NCBI RefSeq assembly: GCF_017948485.1
Contig: NZ_JAFFSX010000004.1
Location: 62,001-126,000, forward strand
Direction: 5' to 3'
Source: Streptomyces sp. GESEQ-35
GTDB taxonomy: Bacteria > Actinomycetota > Actinomycetes > Streptomycetales > Streptomycetaceae
Length of the DNA: 64,000 nt
The notes under the pieces: model-generated
What the model was told of the DNA's origin: nothing
The model's input: the letters and a program-made list of their open reading frames with translations, nothing else
The model's database searches: none
Translations under genes and position numbers: made by a program
Shown here: in pieces, positions 50,458 through 59,459 of the stretch
Layout: the number at the start of each line of letters is the position of its first letter
How positions within the stretch are numbered: position 1 is the first letter of the stretch

Positions 50458-52605
50458 ATGGCTCGGGGAGCGGGGGCGGGCATGACCGTGCTCATGGTGG
50501 CGGCGGCCCTGTACGGCGTCATCCAGATGTTCGTGCTGTCGTGGCCCGCACGCTCGGTACGGCTCTCGACGGTGCTGCTGGCGCTCCTTGCAGGGGTCTA
50601 CGCCTGCGGAACGGTCGCGGCGCTGCTGGAGCTGACGTACACGCGGATGATCGCGGCAGCCACAGGAGAGTCGCTGATCAGGGTCGTGAACGCCACCGCC
50701 TATACCACCGCCCCTTGGGTGGAGGAGCTGGTGAAAGCGTCCCCGCTCCTGCTGGCCGGGCTCTACGCCAAGGTCCGACGCCAATGGGGTCTGACCGACT
50801 TCACCGTCCTGGGAGCCGCACTCGGCGCCGGCTTCGGCCTGCTGGAGGCGCTGCTGCGGTACTCCCTGGACGCGGACCGGGCGTTCGAACGTCACGGCGG
50901 CTGGCTGGTCCCCGACAGCCTCTCGCCGCCGTACATCCCTGGCCCGAGTCAGGTCTTCACGACCTGGCTCCCGTCCCCGGCCGCCACCCTCGACCTCGCC
51001 CCGGGCGGGGGCGTCACGATCGCAACCTTCACCCACCTTGCGTGGACGGCCTTGGCGGGCCTGGGGGTTGGCATTCTGTGGCGGGCGCGGACCTGGTGGA
51101 AACCGCTGGCGCTGATCCCCTTCGGGGTGGCGACAGCGCACCACACTCTCAACAACTACGCAGGCAGTAACCCGGGCGGCAGTACCAGTACCCGAGACTG
51201 GCTGCAAACCCTGGACGCCAACATATGGGCCGCACCGGTTGCGGCCCTGCTTCTGGCAATGGCGCTCGACACGACGGTTCTGCACCGCGCCAAACGCAGA
51301 CTCCCCGACACGCTGCTGTCGACGGAGAGACGGGACGGCGACACCGCCGCCGCACTGATCCGCTACGCGGCCTGGCGTATTCCCTGGACCCCGCTGATAG
51401 CCCTCCGCTTCATTCGCCTGCGTCGCGCCCTCTGCTATGCCACCCCCGGGACGCCGCCCCAGGCGTTGGAGCCCTTACGCAGAGCGGTCGCCGCCATAGC
51501 CACTCGAATCGACGCAACGGACAACGAACGGGTGTGGCGGACGCCGGACATACGAGCCCAGCTCAAAGCGTTCCGCGCAGCCGAGGGACGGGGCCACCAC
51601 AGCCGCCTCCGCCTCCTCCTCCAGATCCTCATCCCCTGCGTCCTTGTACTCCCGTCCGTCCTCTTCCTCGGCGTCGGCTCTTTCAAGCGAACGGCCGGCC
51701 TCCAGGAGGACTTCACCACCGGCATCGGCCCGACGATCCTGCTGGTCTTCGCGGTGGCGGCGCTGGCCTGGATCGGCTGGCAGTCGACGTACCTGTTGCG
51801 CACGTGGCGTCAGACGACTCTGCACCCGATCGGCGAACAACTCGCCACTCACCGCCTCCGATTGGCCTCGTCACTGACCGCTCTGACGGTCGGCACACTC
51901 CTGCTCTGGCGCACGGCCGAATCGTCCGACCCCAGCGCCCCGGCCATCCCCACCACCCACCTCCTCGAAGCCCTCGACAACTTCCTCACCTACCTGGGCT
52001 TCGCCCTCCTCCTCCTGTCCCTGCTGGCCCTCTTTCCGCCGGGGGGCGGACTGGCGTTGGTGGGAGGCGGTGCGGTGGGTGTTGTGACCCTCGAAGCTGC
52101 ACTCAACGCTGCCGTCCTGGGTACCGCCGGAGTCGTACTCATGGCCGTGACGCCGGGAGGCGAGACGGGAGGCGCACAGCAGTCGCGGGCAGGCAGATCC
52201 GGTGAGGGTGAGGGCGGAAAACGCAGGGACGGCTCCATAGACGAGAGCGAGAAGCAATTCAGGCCAAAGGAGCGCAGAATCGCTGAGACGCTGCAGAGGG
52301 AAGGGAAGGATGTCAAGGCGCTCAAGGAGTCCGAAGTGCCTGGGCAGAAAACGGCCGACGCCATCGTCGACGGGGTGCCGACGGAGTTCAAGACCTTGGA
52401 CTCGGGGGCCGCGCCGAATTCGGTCAAGAACACTCTCAATACGGCGAAGAAGCAGGCGCGCGATGCAGTCGTTGACGCGCGAGGGAGCGGACTCGGGGAG
52501 GATGGAGCACGCGAAGGGCTGGGGAAGTTCCTTAGGAACAATCCACCCGGCCGAATGAATTCGATTCGGATTATTGGTGATGGATACAGCATTCATTGGC
52601 CTTAA
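50458..52605 (+). CDS. PrsW-type intramembrane protease fused to C-terminal CdiA-CT-like nuclease toxin
   Basis: A 715-residue fusion. Residues 1-250 form a PrsW-family membrane metalloprotease: EELVK (89-93), GFGLLEALL with Glu130, His193 in TFTHLAWTALAG, and HH 228-229 in ATAHHTLNNYAG are the expected metal and catalytic residues. Further membrane segments follow (about 375-585), the last part Gly-rich (GGGLALVGGGAVGVVTLEAA). After a Gly/Glu/Lys linker, residues of about 605-715 form a nuclease-like domain of the CdiA_C type: ERRIAETLQREGKDVKAL, ADAIVDGVPTEFKTL (Asp634, Asp639, Glu643-x-Lys645, a PD-(D/E)xK-like site), VDARGSGLGEDGA and IRIIGDGYSIHW. The protease may release the toxin from the membrane. 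The toxin end is AT-richer than its surroundings, suggesting module exchange. An in-frame ATG at 50482 is an alternative start. Confidence 0.85.
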   Translation: MARGAGAGMTVLMVAAALYGVIQMFVLSWPARSVRLSTVLLALLAGVYACGTVAALLELTYTRMIAAATGESLIRVVNATAYTTAPWVEELVKASPLLLAGLYAKVRRQWGLTDFTVLGAALGAGFGLLEALLRYSLDADRAFERHGGWLVPDSLSPPYIPGPSQVFTTWLPSPAATLDLAPGGGVTIATFTHLAWTALAGLGVGILWRARTWWKPLALIPFGVATAHHTLNNYAGSNPGGSTSTRDWLQTLDANIWAAPVAALLLAMALDTTVLHRAKRRLPDTLLSTERRDGDTAAALIRYAAWRIPWTPLIALRFIRLRRALCYATPGTPPQALEPLRRAVAAIATRIDATDNERVWRTPDIRAQLKAFRAAEGRGHHSRLRLLLQILIPCVLVLPSVLFLGVGSFKRTAGLQEDFTTGIGPTILLVFAVAALAWIGWQSTYLLRTWRQTTLHPIGEQLATHRLRLASSLTALTVGTLLLWRTAESSDPSAPAIPTTHLLEALDNFLTYLGFALLLLSLLALFPPGGGLALVGGGAVGVVTLEAALNAAVLGTAGVVLMAVTPGGETGGAQQSRAGRSGEGEGGKRRDGSIDESEKQFRPKERRIAETLQREGKDVKALKESEVPGQKTADAIVDGVPTEFKTLDSGAAPNSVKNTLNTAKKQARDAVVDARGSGLGEDGAREGLGKFLRNNPPGRMNSIRIIGDGYSIHWP

Positions 52606-52613
52606 GGAGTTCC

Positions 52614-52976
52614 ATGAGTGAGTACCACTACGTCTTCATCCGTCCGGGGTTTCCCCGAGACAGGCTTCTCGGCGACATTGCAGAAGCGTGCCGTGGCGAA
52701 CTGGAGCCGGTGGACGAAGAGTTCATCGACTATGCGGCGAACCTGGGGCATGCTGCCGCCGAGGTGGAACTCACGCATGAGTACGAGGAAGACCACGGCA
52801 TGCCGTTCGAGCGCTACGACTCGCTCCTGACCGTCCGGGACTTCGACTCGGACGTGAAGCGTCAGGAGGCAATCGCACGGCGGATCTTCGACACCCTTGC
52901 AGCCACGGGCCGATACGACCTGATGCTGGTACGGGACTTGCAGGAACTGCTCGCCTCGTTCGGACGGCAGGAGTGA
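52614..52976 (+). CDS. Probable immunity protein for the PrsW-toxin fusion
   Basis: A 120-residue acidic protein (SEYHYVFIRPGFPRDRLLGD; LTHEYEEDHGMPFERYDSLL; FDTLAATGRYDLMLVRDLQE). Its ribosome-binding site AAGGAG (52604-52609) overlaps the toxin stop codon, and the ATG follows 8 bases after that stop, so the two proteins are produced together. Size, charge and position are those of an immunity protein of a polymorphic toxin system. I do not recognise the immunity family. Confidence 0.75.
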   Translation: MSEYHYVFIRPGFPRDRLLGDIAEACRGELEPVDEEFIDYAANLGHAAAEVELTHEYEEDHGMPFERYDSLLTVRDFDSDVKRQEAIARRIFDTLAATGRYDLMLVRDLQELLASFGRQE

Positions 52977-53059
52977 CAGGCCCGGTGTCGGCAGGTACAC
53001 CGTCCGCCGGGTGTGCAGAGCCATGGTCGGTCGCAAAAGGCGTTCATAGCCTCGTAACC

Positions 53060-54052
53060 ATGGCTGACAACGACAACAGGAACACGCGACGCCAAGCCCT
53101 GCGACGCATCGCGGCGGGCGTCGGCGGAGCCGCCCTCGCCGTAGGCGTCGGTGCCGGAACCGCGCGGGCCGCCGACGCAGACGGGGCAACGGCACGAACC
53201 CACCACGGCATCCGTACGTACGTCCTTGTGCACGGCACCCACAGTGCCGGTGCCTTCTGGACCGCCATCGGCAGGGAGTTGGCGCTCAGAGGGCACCGGG
53301 TCGTCGCCGTGGACCAACCTCTGCACGGTACGGAGAGGTTCGTGCCGGCGGCGTATCAGACGCAGGACCTGCGCGCTCTCGCCGGCGAGCCGTCGCCGGT
53401 CGCCGCGCTCACCCTGGACGACTTCGAGCGGCGGGTCACCGGCGCGGTACGACGCGCCGCGCGGCTCGGCGGACCCGTGGTACTGGTCGGGCACAGCATG
53501 GGCGGGGTCTCGGTCAGCCGGGTGGCGAACGCCGTACCCGAACTTCTGGCCCACATCTGCTACATGGCCGCCTTCTGCCCGAGCCGCAGCATGCCGTCGC
53601 TGAATGACTGTTCGGGCTCCCCGGAGGGGCAGCGTGCCATCAGCCCGATCGGGCAGATCATCGGCGACCCGGAGAAGCTCGGCGTGCTGCGCCTCAACTG
53701 GCGTACCTCCAACCGCCGTGACCTCGCGGTCTTCAAGGAGATGATCTGCGCGGAGTACACGGACAGCGAGTTCCTGCGGGTGCTGGAAGGCATGCAGACG
53801 GACGAGTCGATGACGGCGTACGCGGGCCGGGCCGTGGGGCGTGCCGACACGTGGGGGCGGATTCCGCGTACGTATCTGCGGTTCGGCAAGGACAGGACCG
53901 TCGCCACGGAACTCCAGGACCGCATGATCGCCGAAGCCGACGAACTCACCCCGGGCAACCGCTTCCGGGTCCACAACTTCCCTGACTCCGGCCACCTGGG
54001 CCCCGGGGACCCCGCCCGCGTGACGGACCTTCTGCACGGGCTGCCGCTGTAG
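53060..54052 (+). CDS. Tat-exported alpha/beta hydrolase
   Basis: A 330-residue hydrolase. The N-terminus (NTRRQALRRIAAGVGGAALA then AGTARAA) is a twin-arginine signal. TYVLVHGTHSAGAFW gives the oxyanion region, the nucleophile is Ser in LVGHSMGGVS, and the acid/His pair is probably in LRFGKDRTV and NFPDSGHLGPGDP. It resembles salicylate-esterase/hydroxynitrile-lyase-like hydrolases; the substrate is unknown. No ribosome-binding site is visible before the ATG at 53060, so translation may be leaderless. Confidence 0.88.
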   Translation: MADNDNRNTRRQALRRIAAGVGGAALAVGVGAGTARAADADGATARTHHGIRTYVLVHGTHSAGAFWTAIGRELALRGHRVVAVDQPLHGTERFVPAAYQTQDLRALAGEPSPVAALTLDDFERRVTGAVRRAARLGGPVVLVGHSMGGVSVSRVANAVPELLAHICYMAAFCPSRSMPSLNDCSGSPEGQRAISPIGQIIGDPEKLGVLRLNWRTSNRRDLAVFKEMICAEYTDSEFLRVLEGMQTDESMTAYAGRAVGRADTWGRIPRTYLRFGKDRTVATELQDRMIAEADELTPGNRFRVHNFPDSGHLGPGDPARVTDLLHGLPL

Positions 54053-54217
54053 CGGTGTGCACCAGCCGACCGTCCAGCCGCCAGGTCGACCTCCCGCGGA
54101 CATCCGGTCGTTCCCATGGATCAAGTGGGCTGTACCACAACGAGATTGCCCGGCCACCGGAACCGGGAAGAGATCACGGCGCTGTCTCCTCGAGACTCTG
54201 CGAAGGGAAACCGCTCC

Positions 54218-55582
54218 GTGACCACCGCGTCTCCCCCCATGCCCAAGGCGCCGGGCTCGCTCCCGCTGCTGGGCCACGCGATACCGATCCTGCGCGACAA
54301 CCTCGCCTTCATCGCCTCGCTCCGCGCCTACGGTCCGCTCGTCGAGATCCGCCTCCAGCCCCAGCAGCCCACCATCGTCGTCAACGACCCGGCCCTGATC
54401 CGCACGATGCTGGTCGACGCCGCGCCCACCCTCGACAAGGGCCGCTTCTTCGAGAAGATGGGCCAGCTCCTCGGCGACAGCGTCGTCACCGCCGCGGGCA
54501 CCGAACACGTCCGAAAACGCCGCCAACTCCAGCCCGCGTTCCGCCAGACCGAGATCACCCGGTACGTCGATCTGATGCGCGAGCAGGTCACCGAAGCGAT
54601 GGCCGGCTGGTGTCCAGGACAGGTCCTGGACGTCCGTGAGGTGATGGTCAAGCTCTCCCTCGACATGCTCGCCTCGACCGTCTTCTCCGGCAGCATCGAC
54701 GAACAGGCCTTCCAGCGGCTGCGCCGCGACCTCAGCGTCGTCATGAACGGCGTGGGCTCCCGCATCATGCTCCCCGACTGGGCCGAGAAACTCCCCCTCC
54801 CCGCCAACCGCCGCTTCACCGCCGCCCGGGACGCGGTACGCGCCACGATCGACGCCGCGGTGGCCGAACTGCGCGCCTCCGAGCGCGACACGGGAGACAT
54901 GCTCTCCCTCCTGCTCCGGGCCACGGACGAGAACACCGGCCGCCCGCTGACCTCGTACCAGATCTGCTCGGAGATCCTCACCCTGGCGGTGGCCGGTACG
55001 GAGACCACCGCGTCCGTACTCTCCTGGATCCTGTACGAACTCGCCCGCCACCCGGAGATCGACCAGCGCCTCCAGTCGGAACTCACCGACGTCCTGGGCG
55101 ACCGCCCCGTCACCTTCGACGACCTGCCCCGGCTGCCCTACCTGAACCGCGTCATCCAGGAGGCCACGCGGCTGCACCACACCGGCTGGCTGGTCACCCG
55201 CCGCACCCTGGAACCCCTGCGCCTGGGCGACTGGGTCATCCCGGCCGACACCGAACTGGCCTACTGCCAGCACGCCCTGCACCGTGATCCGGCGCTCTTC
55301 CCCGACCCGCTCACCTTCGACCCCGACCGTTGGCTTGACTCCGCCCAGCCCCCTCCGACCGGCGCGTTCCTCCCCTTCGGCGCGGGCAAACACAAATGCA
55401 TCGGCGACCGTTTCGCCCTCACCGAACTGGTCACCGCGATCGCGACGATCACCCGCCAGGTCCGCCTCGAACTGTCCCCGGGCCAGACGGTACGACCCGT
55501 CGCCCGCGCGACGGTACGGCCGCGGACCCTGCTGATGACGGTGCGGCAGCGCGAGCACGCCGGGGCGGCGGCGGGAACGTAG
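54218..55582 (+). CDS. Cytochrome P450
   Basis: A 454-residue soluble P450. From the GTG at 54218 (GAAGGGA at 54202-54208) the protein begins with the Pro-rich hinge MPKAPGSLPLLGHA. I-helix oxygen-activation motif AVAGTETTASVLSW, K-helix ExxR in VIQEATRLHH, PERF-like FDPDRWLDS, and heme-binding FGAGKHKCIGDRFAL with the Cys ligand are all present. It looks like the bacterial class related to sesquiterpene-oxidising P450s, but no terpene synthase or ferredoxin gene is adjacent, so its substrate is unknown. Confidence 0.95.
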   Translation: MTTASPPMPKAPGSLPLLGHAIPILRDNLAFIASLRAYGPLVEIRLQPQQPTIVVNDPALIRTMLVDAAPTLDKGRFFEKMGQLLGDSVVTAAGTEHVRKRRQLQPAFRQTEITRYVDLMREQVTEAMAGWCPGQVLDVREVMVKLSLDMLASTVFSGSIDEQAFQRLRRDLSVVMNGVGSRIMLPDWAEKLPLPANRRFTAARDAVRATIDAAVAELRASERDTGDMLSLLLRATDENTGRPLTSYQICSEILTLAVAGTETTASVLSWILYELARHPEIDQRLQSELTDVLGDRPVTFDDLPRLPYLNRVIQEATRLHHTGWLVTRRTLEPLRLGDWVIPADTELAYCQHALHRDPALFPDPLTFDPDRWLDSAQPPPTGAFLPFGAGKHKCIGDRFALTELVTAIATITRQVRLELSPGQTVRPVARATVRPRTLLMTVRQREHAGAAAGT

Positions 55583-55585
55583 GGA

Positions 55586-55960
55586 CTACTCCGTACCCTC
55601 GACCCCCACCCGAACCCCGACCCGCAACCCCCACCCCGCCATGACCCCCGCCTCCGCCTCCACCACATGCCGAGCACGAAGCCGGGGCAACCCGAGCCGC
55701 CCGGGCCTCATGGTCGTCACGGCGATGACCATGAGGCCGCGGTCGAGGTAGGCGACGTCGATGGGGATCCGCATCCGGAAGGTGTGCACGCTGTTGGCGG
55801 GGGAGAGCAGCATCGCCCCGTCGACGGCGTCCCGCCCCAACAGCCCTTTGGTCCGCGCGCGGTACGACGTGGCGATCTCCAGGGGAACGGAGACGACATC
55901 TCCGGGGCCACGCCCGTGCACGACCAGCTTCCCCCGTCCGTCCCGCCACCGCCGTCGCAT
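55586..55960 (-). CDS. DUF192 family protein
   Basis: A 124-residue DUF192 protein: EIATSYRARTKGLLGRDAVD then MLLSPANSVHTFRMRIPIDV and LMVIAVTTMRPGRLGLPRL are the conserved blocks. Family members are small beta-barrel proteins, often exported elsewhere, with no settled function. The C-terminus is extended by a Val/Gly/Arg-rich tail. Convergent with the P450 gene (3 bases between stops) and divergent from the LLM oxidoreductase. Confidence 0.85.
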   Translation of the reverse strand: MRRRWRDGRGKLVVHGRGPGDVVSVPLEIATSYRARTKGLLGRDAVDGAMLLSPANSVHTFRMRIPIDVAYLDRGLMVIAVTTMRPGRLGLPRLRARHVVEAEAGVMAGWGLRVGVRVGVEGTE

Positions 55961-56011
55961 TCCAGCAGGGTGACACAAGGTGGTGGACTCGCGGGACTCG
56001 CGGAAAAGATG

Positions 56012-56041
56012 TTGTCCGTGGTGTCTCAGCCCGGGTAGTAA
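56012..56041 (+). promoter_or_regulatory. Probable leaderless promoter of the LLM oxidoreductase gene
   Basis: TTGTCC (56012-56017) and TAGTAA (56036-56041) are separated by 18 bases, and the ATG is 6 bases further on at 56048, so transcription would begin at or near the start codon. Confidence 0.5.
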
Positions 56042-56047
56042 GGCCGT

Positions 56048-56926
56048 ATGACGACTGGACTCGGTGCCGTGTTCCGCCCTCAGCTGCCGCCCGAGAGGCT
56101 GCGCGAGATCGCCCGGCTCGCGGACGAGACGGGACTCGAAGAGCTCTGGCTGTGGGAGGACTGCTTCCGGGAGGGCGGGATTTCGACCGCGGCCGCCGCA
56201 CTCGCCTGGACCGAGCGGGTGAGCGTCGGGGTCGGGCTGCTCCCGGTGCCCCTCAGGAACGTGGCCGTCACCGCGATGGAAGTCGCCTCGCTGCACCAGA
56301 TGTTCCCCGGGCGCGCCATCGTCGGCGTCGGGCACGGTGTGCAGGACTGGATGGGGCAGGTGGGGGCCCGGGTCGAGTCACCCGTGACCCTCCTGCGTGA
56401 GCATCTCCTCGCCCTGCGCGCCCTGCTGCGCGGCGAGCGGCTCACGACCGACGGGCGGTACGTCAGGCTCGACGACGTCGCGCTCGACTGGCCGCCTGCC
56501 CATCCCGCGCCGCCCGTCCTCGCCGGAGTCACCGGGCCCCGCTCGCTGCGGCTGGCCGGTGAAGCCGCCGACGGGACCATCCTCACCGCGAGCACCCCGC
56601 CCGAGGGTGTCCGGCGGGCCCGGCAACTCATCGACGAGGGACGGGAGTCGGCCGGACGTACCGAGCCGCACAAGATCGTCGTCTATCTCCTTGCCGCCAC
56701 CGGGCCCGGCGCCGCCGCCCGGCTCCGTGCCGAGCTCGCCGCCGAAGGCGTCGCATCCGTGCCGGACCTGGGCGTCGCCGGAGACGCCGGGGCCGTCGCC
56801 AAGGCCGTCCAGCGACTCGCCGACGCCGGCGCCGACACGGTCATCCTCCAGCCGACCGGCGACGAGCCCGACCCCGAGGCGTTCGTGCGGTTCGCGGCGG
56901 AAGAGGTAAGGCCGCTGGTCCCGTGA
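56048..56926 (+). CDS. LLM-class F420-dependent oxidoreductase
   Basis: A 292-residue luciferase-like TIM-barrel protein. Conserved segments: GAVFRPQLPPERLREIARLA, GLEELWLWEDCFREGG, SVGVGLLPVPLRNVAVTAME, GRAIVGVGHGVQDWMGQVGA, and PVLAGVTGPRSLRLAGEAAD. Size and motifs fit the F420-using actinobacterial group rather than FMN luciferases. The substrate is unknown. Confidence 0.9.
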   Translation: MTTGLGAVFRPQLPPERLREIARLADETGLEELWLWEDCFREGGISTAAAALAWTERVSVGVGLLPVPLRNVAVTAMEVASLHQMFPGRAIVGVGHGVQDWMGQVGARVESPVTLLREHLLALRALLRGERLTTDGRYVRLDDVALDWPPAHPAPPVLAGVTGPRSLRLAGEAADGTILTASTPPEGVRRARQLIDEGRESAGRTEPHKIVVYLLAATGPGAAARLRAELAAEGVASVPDLGVAGDAGAVAKAVQRLADAGADTVILQPTGDEPDPEAFVRFAAEEVRPLVP

Positions 56927-56977
56927 GCGTCCCCCCCGGCCGACGATCCCCACCACCCCCGCACCTACGAAGACCTC

Positions 56978-57727
56978 GTGGCAGAAGCCGTCTCCCACCC
57001 CACCGACGGCTGGGACTTCTCCTGGTTCGAAGGGCGGGCCACGGAGGCGCGGCCCTCATGGGGCTACGCGGAGTCCATGGCCGTACGACTCCCCGGCACG
57101 ACCGCTGTCCTCGACATCCAGACCGGCGGGGGAGAGGTCCTCGACTTCGCCCTCCGCGCCGGCTCCGCCGCACCCCGCCTCACCATCGCCACCGAAGGCT
57201 GGCCCCCCAACGTCGCCAGGGCCACCGCCCTCCTCCGCCCCCGCGGCGTCGCCGTCGTCGCCGCGCCCGAGGACGCCGCGCTCCCCTTCGCGGACGCGGC
57301 CTTCGACCTCGTCGTCAGCCGGCACCCCGTACGCCCCAACTGGCCGGAGATCACCCGCGTCCTCCGCCCGGGCGCCACCTACTTCGCTCAGCACGTCGGG
57401 CCCCGCAGCGTCTTCGAACTCGTCGAGTACTTCCTCGGGCCGTTGCCCGACGAACAGAGCAACGCCCGCCACCCCGACCACGAGTGTGCCGACGCCCGGG
57501 CCGCCGGGCTCGAAGTCGTCGGCGTACGCGCGGAACGGCTCCGTATGGAGTTCTACGACATCGGCGCCGTCGTCCATTTCCTGCGCAAGGTGATCTGGAT
57601 GGTCCCCGGCTTCACCGTCGAGGCGTACGAACCCCGACTCCGCGCCCTGCACGCGCGGATCGAGTCCGAAGGCCCCTTCGTGGCCCACAGCGCTCGCCAT
57701 CTCCTGGAGCTGAGGAAACCGGGATAG
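56978..57727 (+). CDS. SAM-dependent methyltransferase (class I)
   Basis: A 249-residue protein from the GTG at 56978. The SAM-binding region is AVLDIQTGGGEVLDFALRAG (the usual DxGCGxG is IQTGGG), followed by VVAAPEDAALPFADAAFDLV and the ITRVLRPGATYFAQHVGP motif. It resembles small-molecule methyltransferases of the UbiE-like group. Its stop is 4 bases from the convergent AlkZ-like gene. Confidence 0.88.
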   Translation: MAEAVSHPTDGWDFSWFEGRATEARPSWGYAESMAVRLPGTTAVLDIQTGGGEVLDFALRAGSAAPRLTIATEGWPPNVARATALLRPRGVAVVAAPEDAALPFADAAFDLVVSRHPVRPNWPEITRVLRPGATYFAQHVGPRSVFELVEYFLGPLPDEQSNARHPDHECADARAAGLEVVGVRAERLRMEFYDIGAVVHFLRKVIWMVPGFTVEAYEPRLRALHARIESEGPFVAHSARHLLELRKPG

Positions 57728-57731
57728 TCCC

Positions 57732-58918
57732 CTACGCGTGCGGGCCCGCCGTCACCTTCCCGACCACCAACTCCGGCCGCGCCTCCAGGACTTCCCCCAC
57801 GCGCTCCACCTGAAGCCCCAACTCCCGCTCCTGCCGCGCCGTCAGGCGCCCCAGCAACTCCACCGTGACAGTCGTACGGCGGCCCTGGCGCCGCTGATGC
57901 CACACGCCCGCCACCACGCCGTCGACCAGCAGCACCGGGTAGTTGCCCGCCTGGCCACCGGCCAGCGCCCTCTCGTACGCCGCCCCCGGGAACAGGCGCT
58001 CGCGCGGCTGCGCCGCGATGCCGTACGCGTCGAAGTACGGCAGCAGACGTACGCCCTTCGCCCCGCCGCCGTCCGGGAAGTCCGTGTCGCCCGCCGCCAC
58101 CCACGCCGGCGCGCCCTCGAAGTCCACCTTCTCGATCTCCCCGGCCTCGGCGAGCCCGCCGAACACCGCACCCGCCCAAGCCGGTGCGGCCGCAAGCCAT
58201 TTCGCGAAGTTCTGCGGTGTCGCCGGACCGTACGCGCGCAGATAGCGCTGTACGAGCATCGCCGGCGCCCGGCCCGGCGGCAGTGGGTCGAAGGCCGGCG
58301 GGCGGGTGTACGTCACCTTGCGGCCGCGGTTCGGTCCGAAGCACAGGGCACCCGACTGGCCGGCCGTGGGGGTCCCCCCATGCCCTTAAGGCTATGGGGG
58401 AGCATCACCTGGCGCCAGCGCGGCCACATGTCCTGGAACGCGGGCATCACCCGGTCCCCGGCCCAGGGACCCGTGCGCGCCACGACCTCCTCGCTCAGCT
58501 CGTCCACCGTCAGGCATACGCCGTCCAGGGCCTCGCCGATCGCCGCCACGACCTGCGCCGCCTGCTCCTCCGTCATACGGGCACCGGGCGCGAAGGGGCT
58601 CGGGCCCGTCGGGATCGCCGTCAGCGCGGCGCACCAGAGCGGGAGTTCATGGGCCGGGAGCAGATGCACCGTGCCGCGCGGGCCGTGTGTCTTCACCAGC
58701 GAGCGGTCTCCCCAGAGCGCGGCACGTACGTCGGCCCGTGTCACACCGACCGTCCGCACCCCCACCGACACCTCCGCCGCGGACAGCACCTGCGCATGCG
58801 CGCCGAGCATGGCGGAGACCACGGAGGCCACGTCCCGACCCGCTTTCGCAGGGTTGGCCAGGAATTGCCGTTCCAGCCGGCGTGCGCTCGCCTCGTGCCA
58901 ACTGATCCTCAGGGTCAT
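57732..58918 (-). pseudogene. Winged-helix AlkZ-like DNA-binding protein (PF06224), split by a frameshift at an inserted palindrome
   Basis: Two consecutive frames form one gene of about 390 codons. The 5' part (58918-58313) starts MTLRISWHEASARRLERQFL and runs to MPAFQDMWPRWRQV, then hits MLPHSLKGMGGPP, encoded by a small palindromic insert, and goes out of frame until a TGA at 58313. One base earlier in phase the expected continuation QSGALCFGPNRGRKVTYTRP is readable and leads into the 3' part (PPAFDPLPPGRAPAMLVQRY to TAGPHA, stop at 57732). The 5' TGA overlaps a GTG at 58316 (GTGA), so reinitiation is conceivable. AlkZ/YcaQ-type proteins are glycosylases repairing DNA crosslinks; this copy is probably crippled. 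A G-run length error in the sequence is the main alternative. Confidence 0.75.
58373..58401. repeat. Small palindromic insert within the AlkZ-like gene
   Basis: CCCCCAT (58375-58381) and ATGGGGG (58394-58400) flank the palindrome CCTTAAGG (58384-58391), forming a near-perfect hairpin. A G-run directly beside it (six C at 58374-58379) is where the reading frame is lost. In other Streptomyces genomes such C-run/TTAAG/G-run units are scattered; I report this from memory and not from a search. Confidence 0.65.
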
Positions 58919-59160
58919 GCGACGACGCTAGGACGGAAGTAGGCCGGAAGCCGTCCTCTGCAAGGCCGCTGGGCCGAGGGAGCCATCGAGTCCAAGTGTG
59001 TGCAAATCGGGCTATTGGCGCCTTGGTAAAGATTCACCCTTCGTATTCACGGGCCGTGCGCAGTTTCCACATTGTTATCGCAGGTGGCTCGCGCCCGGCC
59101 TGGGCTTCACGTAAGTTCAGACCAAGGTAATTCGCGTCAGCAAAGCTACGCGGGGTGGTG

Positions 59161-59185
59161 CCGCGCAGCGGAGGGGGCTGCGCGG
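59161..59185. other. Strong hairpin in the long intergenic region before the prenyltransferase gene
   Basis: CCGCGCAGC (59161-59169) pairs perfectly with GCTGCGCGG (59177-59185), loop GGAGGGG. It may terminate or structure an unannotated transcript from the 772-bp gap 58919-59690. Apart from this and the RNA candidate at 59460-59557, I see no gene there. Confidence 0.45.
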
Positions 59186-59459
59186 TGCCGCGTACACCCG
59201 TTGACGTCGTATGCGCCCCCTCGGCAAAGCCCGGCCGAGAGCCTCTTCGCCGTCAAGTGGACGTTCGCTGACGGGGTCACCCGCCCGGGGGACCCATGGG
59301 CAACCCGCCGAGCCACCACCCAGGCCCGGCAAAACCTCCACATCTCCCCATATCCCGCCCGATCACCCTGAGAATCCGCTGTGATCCGGCCATGAGCCCG
59401 CCCAGAACGAGGCCATTTGCGGCCACCGCGTCGTCGCCGGGCAACTCCGGAGAGTAGTT

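Noticed and set aside
54218..57727. A terpene or other secondary-metabolite gene cluster around the P450
   Set aside because: No synthase, ferredoxin, PKS/NRPS or dedicated regulator lies nearby, and the P450, LLM oxidoreductase and methyltransferase are on separate promoters with a convergent DUF192 gene between.
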